Assembly: GCA_041396705.1 (NCBI GenBank) | Contig: JAWKYB010000005.1 | Span: 124,001-188,000, forward strand | From: Alphaproteobacteria bacterium | GTDB lineage: Bacteria; Pseudomonadota; Alphaproteobacteria; CALKHQ01 | Direction of reading: 5' to 3' | Length of the DNA stretch: 64,000 nucleotides | Shown here: piece by piece, positions 1-6,309 of the stretch | How the letters are laid out: every line of letters begins with the position of its first letter | Numbering within the stretch: the first letter of the stretch is position 1 | Position numbers and translations under genes: made by a program | The notes under the pieces: generated by a model | The model's database searches: none | Told to the model about the DNA's origin: nothing | What the model saw: only the letters and a program-made list of their open reading frames with translations

Positions 1-87
1 ACGGATCCGCCACGTATGGCGGGTCGGGAGGCGATCGATCGGGGGACACGATCGCCCCACCGACATCGCAATCCGCTGGGGGGCGGT

Positions 88-117
88 GGCGGGAGGGAAC
101 AAGCGTTCCCTCCCGCC
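88..117. terminator. Perfect GC-rich hairpin at left edge
   Basis: Positions 88-100 and 105-117 are perfect reverse complements (13-bp stem) around the tetraloop AAGC. Only a short T-stretch (TGCATTT) follows, so it may be a weak intrinsic terminator for a gene left of the window, or a bidirectional one. The rest of 1-313 holds no convincing ORF. A second small inverted repeat, GGGTT/AACCC, lies at 156-169. Confidence 0.5.
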
Positions 118-313
118 TGCATTTGGGGGAATGCATGCCCAGCTTTGCGGCGACAGGGTTAACGAACCCTTAACGGCCCGCCGCTTCTTGGTCGCCGCCG
201 CCCGATTTCACGGTTTCGCTGGATTCGGACCGGCGCTTTACCTATAGGTCGTGGCCCGCCGCCGCTGGGAAAGCCGCGGCCGGCGGACCAGGGGCGCGAG
301 GGGGAAAGCAGCC

Positions 314-1687
314 ATGGCAGCGAAATGGAGCCCGGACAGCTGGCGCACGCACACCGCGCGCCAGATCCCGAACTACCCGGACCAGGATGCCCTGCACCAT
401 GCGGAGCGCGAGCTGGCGAGCTTCCCGCCGCTGGTGTTCGCCGGCGAGGCGCGGGCGCTGACCGACCGGCTGGCCGACGTCGCCGAGGGCCGCGCGATCC
501 TGCTGCAGGGCGGCGACTGCGCCGAGAGCTTCCACGAGTTCCGCGCCAACGACATCCGCGACACCCTGAAGGTGCTGTTGCAGATGACCGTGGTGCTGAT
601 GTGGGGCACCGGGCTGCCGGTGGTGAAGGTCGGCCGGCTGGCCGGCCAGTTCGCCAAGCCGCGCTCGGCCGACACCGAGACCATCGACGGCGTCGAGCTG
701 CCCAGCTATCGCGGCGATATCGTCAACGACATCGGCTTCACCGCCGCGTCGCGCACGCCCGACCCCGACCGCATGGTCCAGGCCTACAACCAGTCGGCGG
801 CGACGCTGAACCTGCTGCGCGCCTTCACCCGCGGCGGCTTCGCCGACCTGCACCAGGTGCACAGCTGGACGCTGGACTTCCTGGCCGACAGCCCGGCCGG
901 CGCCCGCTTCGCCAAGGTGGCCGAGCAGATCGGCGAGGCGCTGGAGTTCATGCGCGCCTGCGGCATCGACGAGCATGTGCCGCAGGTCTCCGAGGCCGAG
1001 TTCTTCACCTCGCACGAGGCGCTGCTGCTGCCCTATGAGCAGGCGCTGACCCGGCAGGACAGCCTGACCGGCCGCTGGTACGACACCTCCGCCCACATGA
1101 TCTGGATCGGCGAGCGCACCCGCCAGCCCGACGGCGCCCATGTCGAGTTCTGCCGCGGGGTCGAGAACCCGATCGGGCTGAAATGCGGGCCGACCATGAC
1201 CGGCGACGAGCTCATCGCCCTGATCGACCTGCTCAACCCCGGCAACATCCCCGGCCGGCTGACCCTGATCACCCGGATGGGCGCCGACAGGATCGAGGCC
1301 GGCCTGCCGCCGCTGGTCCGCGCGGTGCAGCGCGAGGGCCGCCACGTGGTGTGGTCGTGCGACCCGATGCACGGCAACACGCTGAAGTCGGCCACCGGCT
1401 ACAAGACCCGCCCGGTCGACCGGGTGCTCAGCGAGGTGCGCGGCTTCTTCGCCGTCCACCACGCCGAGGGCAGCCACCCCGGCGGCGTCCATTTCGAGAT
1501 GACCGGCCGCGACGTCACCGAATGCATCGGCGGCGCCCAGGCGATCACCGAGGAGCAGCTGGCCGACCGCTATCACACCTATTGCGACCCGCGGCTGAAC
1601 GGCAGCCAGGCGCTGGAGCTGGCCTTCCTCATCGCCGAGGAACGCCGGCGCAGCCGCAACGCCGCCCGGCTGGCCGCGGCGTCCTGA
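314..1687 (+). CDS. 3-deoxy-7-phosphoheptulonate synthase, class II (DAHP synthase)
   Basis: Catalyses condensation of phosphoenolpyruvate and erythrose 4-phosphate, the first committed step of the shikimate pathway in the cytoplasm. The 457-residue length suits the class II (plant/mycobacterial-type) family. Visible motifs are GGDCAE near residue 67 (the Cys is a metal ligand), GLKCGPTM, WSCDPMHGNT, and the C-terminal EGSHPGGVHFEMTG with metal-binding His and Glu. The reading frame is open from 251, but the residues upstream of 314 are Arg-rich and unlike the family, so I prefer ATG 314, preceded by GGGGGAAAG as ribosome binding site. It stands alone on the plus strand; the next gene starts 84 bases on. 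No regulatory domain is evident. Confidence 0.95.
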   Translation: MAAKWSPDSWRTHTARQIPNYPDQDALHHAERELASFPPLVFAGEARALTDRLADVAEGRAILLQGGDCAESFHEFRANDIRDTLKVLLQMTVVLMWGTGLPVVKVGRLAGQFAKPRSADTETIDGVELPSYRGDIVNDIGFTAASRTPDPDRMVQAYNQSAATLNLLRAFTRGGFADLHQVHSWTLDFLADSPAGARFAKVAEQIGEALEFMRACGIDEHVPQVSEAEFFTSHEALLLPYEQALTRQDSLTGRWYDTSAHMIWIGERTRQPDGAHVEFCRGVENPIGLKCGPTMTGDELIALIDLLNPGNIPGRLTLITRMGADRIEAGLPPLVRAVQREGRHVVWSCDPMHGNTLKSATGYKTRPVDRVLSEVRGFFAVHHAEGSHPGGVHFEMTGRDVTECIGGAQAITEEQLADRYHTYCDPRLNGSQALELAFLIAEERRRSRNAARLAAAS

Positions 1688-1771
1688 CCCCGGCGCCCGG
1701 CCCGGCCGCCGCCGCAGCCGCTGCCGGGTTGGGCGCCGCAGCCGAAGTTCAACGCCACTGGCACCCCCACC

Positions 1772-2932
1772 ATGTCCGCCACCACGTCAAGCGAGGGCCG
1801 GATGTCTCCCAACGAGCAGGAGGTCGGCCGCCTGACCGACCAGTATTTCAACCGCACCAAGGCGATCATCGGCCGCTATGGCGACACGACGGTCACCTAC
1901 GCCATCTTCATGCGCCGCCCGGTGGTCTCCGCGCCGCGGCTGGCGCTGGAGTGGCTGGCCGAGGTGACCCGCCAGCGCGGGGTCGAGATCGCGGTCGACC
2001 TGCGCTATGCCGAGAGCCGCTGGGTCGGCGCCGGCGAGCCGATGATGTACATCACCGGCCCGTTCTTCCACCTGGTCGACCTCGAGACCATCCTGCTGCA
2101 GAAGATCGGCCCGGCCTGCGTCGCCGCCTACAACGCCTTCACCATGTGCTCCGAGCTGCCCTATGTCGCCTTCATGGCGATGGACGCGCGCCACTGCGCC
2201 GGGCGCGAGATGGCCGAGCTGATGGCCTATGCCGCCAGCGTCGGCTCGGAGCGGGCCAAGCGCAAGCAGGGCGCGGTCGGCTTCACCGGCAACGCCAACG
2301 ACGAGACCGCGCATTTCTTCGGCATCGACCGCGGCCGCGGCACCATGCCCCACGCGCTGATCGGCTATGCCGGCTCCACCGTGCGCGCCGCCGAGATGTT
2401 CCACGAGACCTTCCCCGACGAGGCGCTGGTGGTGCTGACCGACTATTTCGGCAGGGAGGTCAGCGACGGCCTGGCGGTGTGCGAGCGCTTCCCCGAGCTG
2501 GCCCGCGAGGGCAAGCTGTCGGTGCGGCTCGACACCGGCGGCGGCCGCTTCTGCGAAGGCCTCGACACCCAGGCCTCCTACGCGGTGCTGGAGCGCAACG
2601 CGCCCGACGCCATCCGCGGCTATCGCAGCGAGTCCGAGCTGCGGCACCTGATCGGCACCGGCGTCTCCGCCGCCGCGATCTGGCACATGCGCGAGCAGCT
2701 GAACCAGGCCGGCTGGAACAAGGTCAAGATCGTCGCCTCGTCCGGCTTCGGCCCGGCCAAGTGCCGGGTGATGGCCATCGCCCAAGTCCCGGTCGACGTG
2801 ATCGGCTCCGGCTCCTACCTGCCCGAGATCTGGTCCGAAACCTACGCCACCGCGGACATCGTCGAATACGCCGGCGTCGAGCGGGTCAAGGTGGGCCGGG
2901 AGTTCTTGCTCAGGAAGCAGGCGGGGGGGTAG
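1772..2932 (+). CDS. pncB: Nicotinate phosphoribosyltransferase family protein
   Basis: Predicted to convert nicotinate and PRPP to nicotinate mononucleotide in NAD salvage; 386 residues. Motifs typical of the nicotinate/quinolinate phosphoribosyltransferase fold are GTMPHALIGY near residue 189, LDTGGGRFCEGLD near 252 (the sugar-phosphate strand), ASSGFGPAKC near 322 and GSGSYLPE near 345. An in-frame ATG at 1802 (MSPNEQ) is an alternative start. It belongs to the compact proteobacterial/archaeal-type subgroup rather than the long E. coli PncB type, so the symbol is by function only. Downstream is a REP-rich gap. The neighbouring nucleoside phosphorylase fits a nucleotide salvage context. Confidence 0.85.
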   Translation: MSATTSSEGRMSPNEQEVGRLTDQYFNRTKAIIGRYGDTTVTYAIFMRRPVVSAPRLALEWLAEVTRQRGVEIAVDLRYAESRWVGAGEPMMYITGPFFHLVDLETILLQKIGPACVAAYNAFTMCSELPYVAFMAMDARHCAGREMAELMAYAASVGSERAKRKQGAVGFTGNANDETAHFFGIDRGRGTMPHALIGYAGSTVRAAEMFHETFPDEALVVLTDYFGREVSDGLAVCERFPELAREGKLSVRLDTGGGRFCEGLDTQASYAVLERNAPDAIRGYRSESELRHLIGTGVSAAAIWHMREQLNQAGWNKVKIVASSGFGPAKCRVMAIAQVPVDVIGSGSYLPEIWSETYATADIVEYAGVERVKVGREFLLRKQAGG

Positions 2933-2997
2933 GCGCGGGCGGTCCACCTCTGAGCCAACGGGTTGCTGCCAATGCGACCTCGCGGAACTTGCGGAAT

Positions 2998-3091
2998 GTA
3001 GCCCGGATGCAGCGAAGCGCAATCCGGGGCCGCCTGCGTTCGTGTTCCGACCGCCGACCCGGATTGCGCTGACGCTCCATCCGGGCTCTAC
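2998..3091. repeat. Paired GTAG-type REP palindrome (BIME-like)
   Basis: Two inverted copies of a REP-like unit: a left copy starting GTAGCCCGGATGCAGCG at 2998 and an inverted right copy ending CTCCATCCGGGCTCTAC at 3091. The 5' GTAG tetranucleotide followed by a CCCGGAT...ATCCGGG hairpin is the hallmark of REPs mobilised by RAYT (REP-associated tyrosine transposase) enzymes. It lies 65 bases after the nicotinate phosphoribosyltransferase stop and could act as an mRNA-stabilising or terminating structure. No RAYT gene is in this window. Confidence 0.7.
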
Positions 3092-3312
3092 GCGCGGCTG
3101 AACCCCCTGCAATCGCCGGCTGCACTGATTGCCTTTCCATGAGAAACGGGTTCAGCGCAAAACACCGCTACGGTGAGCGCAATACGCTACGGGCAAGGGT
3201 AGCATCCGCACAGAGTAACCCATCACTGCCATGGCGCGCCGGATCATGCCTGGCTGATCGACAACCCGCAGCTGGTGCTGCGGTCCGTCCGCACTGTTCG
3301 TTGGCCGTCACC

Positions 3313-3352
3313 AGAAGGCCGACGATGAAGGGAGCCCGCCTTGGCACTGCTG
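3313..3352 (+). repeat. Direct repeat, upstream copy of phosphorylase start region
   Basis: Positions 3313-3352 match 3593-3632 in 39 of 40 bases (GGGAG here, AGGAG there). The repeat includes the Shine-Dalgarno AAGGGAG, the TTG start and four codons of the downstream gene. In this copy the frame soon departs from the gene, so it is a decoy start rather than a working one. Confidence 0.85.
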
Positions 3353-3415
3353 GGTTTATACGGGGACACGATACCTAAATCCGCGTGTGCGACAACAATG
3401 GCGGAGACGCAGCAA

Positions 3416-3450
3416 GTAGCCCGGATTCCGCTCCGCTCCATCCGGGTTAC
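3416..3450. repeat. Single GTAG-type REP palindrome
   Basis: A 35-base element beginning GTAGCCCGGAT and ending ATCCGGGTTAC, so the ends form an imperfect hairpin. It matches the REP pair at 2998-3091 in its conserved arms. It lies between the two copies of the 40-bp direct repeat. Confidence 0.65.
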
Positions 3451-3592
3451 GCGCCGGCATCGGCGCGCGAACGGTGCGGGGGCGAGGCTTTCGTGGCCGG
3501 CGGCGGCGGCGCGGCGTAGCGTGGGCGCGGCGTGCGGCCCTGCCGAAGTGCGGGCAGGCGCCGCGCGCCGCCGGCGACGTGCGGCCGGCACC

Positions 3593-3632
3593 CGAAGGCC
3601 GACGATGAAAGGAGCCCGCCTTGGCACTGCTG
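3593..3632 (+). repeat. Direct repeat, genuine copy with RBS and TTG start
   Basis: This is the functional copy of the 40-bp direct repeat. It carries AAAGGAG 7 bases upstream of the TTG at 3621, a good ribosome binding site that supports the unusual start codon. Confidence 0.85.
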
Positions 3633-4400
3633 AAACTGCCGAAATATGTCGAGCTGCCGGGCGGCGTCGCGCCGATCGTCGGCTGCCGCAAGGGCGACAT
3701 CGCGCCGCTGGTGATCCTCACCAACTTCCGCGATCACGTCCACCGCAGCGCCGCCGTGCTCGACGCGGTCACCTTCCGCACCGATGCCGGCTGGGAGGTG
3801 TCCACGCTGACCGGGCCCTATCGCGGCACACCGGTCACGGTCTGCTCCGCCGGCATCGGCGCCGGCGCCACCGCCAACGTGATGGAGGACCTGATCAACC
3901 TGGGCGGCAAGGTGTTCGTCCAGATCGGCGCGACCGGGGCGATCCAACAGCGGATCGGCATGGGCGACGTGGTGATCCCGACCGCCGCCGTGCGCGACGA
4001 GGGCACCTCGCGCTACTACGCGCCGAAGCAATACCCGGCGGTTGCCGACTATCGCGTGGTGGCGGCGCTGGCCGCGGCGGCGCGCAAGGCCGGCAACACG
4101 GTCCACACCGGCATCGTCCGCACCACCGACGGCTTCTACGCCTCGCAGCGGATCGAGAAATACGTCGCGCGCTACAACGCCATCGGCGTGCTCAGCGTCG
4201 AGCAGGAGGTGGCCGCGATCCTGACGGTGGCGAGCTGCCGCGGCTGCCACGCCGGCGCGACCCTGCTGGCGATCGGCAACCTGGTCACCGGCCAGCACAG
4301 CTTCAACGGCGACCGGCCGGACCTGGTCGAGACCGCGTGGTTCGAGCAGATCCACTTCGCCCTCGACGCCCTGCTCGCCCTCAAGGACGATCTGGTCTGA
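3621..4400 (+). CDS. Nucleoside phosphorylase (PNP/UDP family, uridine phosphorylase-like)
   Basis: Predicted cytoplasmic phosphorolysis of a nucleoside to free base and ribose 1-phosphate. The 259 residues fit the NP-I hexameric family. Visible are the phosphate/ribose-site elements: GDIAPLVILT near the N-terminus, CSAGIGAGATA near 75, QIGATGAIQ near 103, RDEGTSRYYAP near 122 (uridine phosphorylase-like) and VEQEVAAI near 193, replacing the usual MExE motif. The start is TTG with a strong AAAGGAG site. The substrate (uridine, purine nucleoside or a modified nucleoside) cannot be settled from sequence. Its 5' region has been duplicated upstream, which may affect expression. Confidence 0.85.
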   Translation: MALLKLPKYVELPGGVAPIVGCRKGDIAPLVILTNFRDHVHRSAAVLDAVTFRTDAGWEVSTLTGPYRGTPVTVCSAGIGAGATANVMEDLINLGGKVFVQIGATGAIQQRIGMGDVVIPTAAVRDEGTSRYYAPKQYPAVADYRVVAALAAAARKAGNTVHTGIVRTTDGFYASQRIEKYVARYNAIGVLSVEQEVAAILTVASCRGCHAGATLLAIGNLVTGQHSFNGDRPDLVETAWFEQIHFALDALLALKDDLV

Positions 4401-4443
4401 ACCGAGCCGCGCCGCCCGCGGCTTCGCTGCGGTTGACACGGTG

Positions 4444-4459
4444 CGTTTCACGTGAAACA
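4444..4459. other. Putative parS centromere site (ParB binding)
   Basis: CGTTTCACGTGAAACA matches the widely conserved chromosomal parS consensus TGTTTCACGTGAAACA at 15 of 16 positions, with an intact palindromic core GTTTCACGTGAAAC. It is 44 bases past the phosphorylase stop in non-coding DNA. In alphaproteobacteria, parS sites cluster near the replication origin and load ParB. I saw no second copy in this window and no parA/parB genes. Confidence 0.7.
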
Positions 4460-4709
4460 TTTCATGAACATTCGAGGTTGCGGCCGGCGCCGGCAGCCGG
4501 TCGGTCGGCCGGGCGGCGTTGGAGCCGGCGCCGCCGCGGCGGCGCGTTCCGGGGCCCGGCGACGCGGCGCGGTGGGCGCGGTCACAACCCGGACATGAAC
4601 GGCTTGTCATGGCGCGCATCCGATGCAACCATCGATATCGGCAGGGTGCGATCCGCTACGACCGGAACGATTGCGGCGCGGGGCCGTCGCGGCGGCCTCG
4701 GTCCGCCCG

Positions 4710-4859
4710 GAGCGCGGATCGCGCGGGGAAGCGCGAGCGCGGATCGCACGGGGAAGCGCGAGCGCGGATCGCACGGGGAAGCGCGAGCGCGGATCGCGCG
4801 GGCAAGCACGAGCGCGGATCGCGCGGGCAAGCACGAGCGCGGATCGCGCGGGGGAATGC
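4710..4859 (+). repeat. Six tandem copies of a 25-bp repeat
   Basis: A unit beginning GAGCGCGGATCGC recurs exactly every 25 bases at 4710, 4735, 4760, 4785, 4810 and 4835. Units 2 and 3 are identical to each other, as are units 4 and 5, pointing to recent slippage or unequal crossover. There are no spacers, so it is not a CRISPR array. The period is not a multiple of three and the array ends 19 bases before ATG 4879, so it is probably untranslated leader or promoter DNA. The frame happens to stay open through it. Confidence 0.9.
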
Positions 4860-4878
4860 GGCACGGAGCGACGGCAGG

Positions 4879-5556
4879 ATGAGCGATTTCGAGCAACAGC
4901 CCTTTGTCGATGCGGAATTCGCCAGCAACCCCGAGCACAGATGCCCGGTGGTGCTGCTGCTCGACACCTCGCAATCCATGGCCGGCGCGCCGATCGCGCA
5001 GCTCAACGAGGGGATGCTGGCGTTCCACAACGACCTGCTGAACGATTCGCTCGCCGCGAAGCGGGTCGAGGTGGCCGTCATCTCCTTCGGGCCGGTGACG
5101 ATCCAGCACGACTACGCCACGGTCGACAGCTTCGTTCCGGAACCGCTGCTTGCCGGCGGCAATACGCCGATGGGCGAGGCCATCGTCACCGGGCTGGACC
5201 TGCTGCGCGAGCGCAAGGACCAGTATCGCGCCAACGGGATCAAATACTACCGGCCCTGGGTGTTCCTGATCACCGACGGCGCGCCGACCGACGGCTGGTC
5301 CGAGGCGCGGCGCCGCGTCCAGGAGGGCGAGGCGCGCAAGGAGTTCATGTTCTATGCCGTCGGTGTCGAGAACGCGAACATGGAGATCCTCGCCAAGATC
5401 GCGACGCGCGAGCCGCTGAAGCTGAAAGGCCTGGCCTTCAGCGAGCTGTTCCGCTGGCTGTCCAGCTCGCTGAGCGCGGTGTCGCAGTCGAACGTGGACG
5501 ACAAGGTCGCGCTGGCCAACCCGACCGGGCCCGACGGCTGGGCGGAAGCGGGCTGA
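4879..5556 (+). CDS. vWA-domain protein, TerY/YegL-like (TerY-P triad component)
   Basis: A 225-residue single-domain von Willebrand factor A protein, predicted cytoplasmic. The metal-ion-dependent adhesion site is complete: DTSQS at about residues 29-33, the Thr of GGNTPMG near 93 and the Asp of ITDGAPTD near 131. Length and motifs match TerY-like proteins, including E. coli YegL. Genes follow in the order vWA, PP2C, kinase, with 4-base and 2-base gaps, which indicates one operon. In such triads the vWA protein is thought to be a scaffold or target for phosphorylation. The open frame extends to 4519 through 25-bp repeats, but ATG 4879 with GGCAGG upstream is where homology begins. No signal peptide. 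Confidence 0.85.
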   Translation: MSDFEQQPFVDAEFASNPEHRCPVVLLLDTSQSMAGAPIAQLNEGMLAFHNDLLNDSLAAKRVEVAVISFGPVTIQHDYATVDSFVPEPLLAGGNTPMGEAIVTGLDLLRERKDQYRANGIKYYRPWVFLITDGAPTDGWSEARRRVQEGEARKEFMFYAVGVENANMEILAKIATREPLKLKGLAFSELFRWLSSSLSAVSQSNVDDKVALANPTGPDGWAEAG

Positions 5557-5560
5557 CGCG

Positions 5561-6307
5561 ATGGCGTGGCGCTGGGCCGCCGCGTCGGCGATCGGCACCG
5601 CTCACATCCGCGCCGGCCTGCGCCTGCAGGACGCGCTTGCCGTCGCGGCCTGCGGGCCGGCCCACGTGCTGGCGGTCGTCGCCGACGGGGCGGGCAGCGC
5701 CGCCTATGGCAGCCATGGCGCATGGCTTGCGTGCCGCCATCTCAACACCGCGTTCCGCGCGTGGGTGGCGGCGAACGACGGCCTGCCCGACGACGAGACC
5801 CTGGCCGGCTGGATCGGCGACCTGCGCGGCCGCATCGCGGCGGCGGCCGACCGGCGCGACTGTGCGCCCAGGCAGTTCGCGGCCACCCTGGCCGCCGTGC
5901 TGGTGGCACCCGGCGGGGCGCTGGCCCTGCACGTCGGCGACAGCGCCATCGTCGGCCGGCGCGACGCGGACTGGGAGATCGTCTGCTGGCCGGAGAACGG
6001 CGAGTATGCGGCCACCACCTACTTCATCACCGACGATCCGGCACCGCGGCTGAACATCGTCCGCCTGCCGCCGGCGCACGACGCGTTCGCGCTGTTCACC
6101 GACGGGATCGGCGACCTGGCGCTCGACCATGCCGGGCGCCGGGCCCACCGGAGGTTCTTCGACCCGATGATCGGGCCGGTCGACAGGGCGGACGCCGCCG
6201 GCCGGCTGCCCGAACTGTCGGCGAAGCTGCGTGGCTATCTGGCCGGGCCGTCCGTCTGCGCGCGCACCGACGACGACAAGACGCTGGTGCTGATGTCGGC
6301 GGCCTGA
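5561..6307 (+). CDS. PP2C-family serine/threonine phosphatase (PphC/YegK-like)
   Basis: A 248-residue protein phosphatase predicted to reverse the action of the adjacent kinase. PP2C metal-binding motifs are visible: VADGAGS near residue 40, LHVGDSAIVG near 125, FTDGIGDLAL near 180 and the C-terminal DDKTLVLM near 237. The divergence of the second half (a long AEYAATTYFITDDP stretch) is typical of the E. coli YegK/PphC group rather than Stp-type phosphatases. It starts 4 bases after the vWA stop and ends 2 bases before the kinase ATG, so translation is probably coupled. No membrane segment. Confidence 0.88.
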   Translation: MAWRWAAASAIGTAHIRAGLRLQDALAVAACGPAHVLAVVADGAGSAAYGSHGAWLACRHLNTAFRAWVAANDGLPDDETLAGWIGDLRGRIAAAADRRDCAPRQFAATLAAVLVAPGGALALHVGDSAIVGRRDADWEIVCWPENGEYAATTYFITDDPAPRLNIVRLPPAHDAFALFTDGIGDLALDHAGRRAHRRFFDPMIGPVDRADAAGRLPELSAKLRGYLAGPSVCARTDDDKTLVLMSAA

Positions 6308-6309
6308 CC

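Larger units (their letters stand above)
2933..3620. other. Gene-free intergenic stretch with repeats
   Basis: This 688-base gap between two salvage genes has no ORF I believe. The small open frames here (for example 3139-3378 and 3341-4882) lack family resemblance and run into REP sequence. It holds a paired REP, a single REP, and a 40-bp direct repeat of the start region of the downstream gene. The layout suggests one or more insertion or duplication events just upstream of the phosphorylase. Confidence 0.7.

Noticed and set aside
3139..3378. Small ORF in the REP-rich gap
   Set aside because: No ribosome binding site, no family resemblance, and it overlaps repeat sequence.
4710..4859. Possible CRISPR array
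   Set aside because: The repeats are strictly contiguous 25-mers with no spacers and no cas genes nearby.
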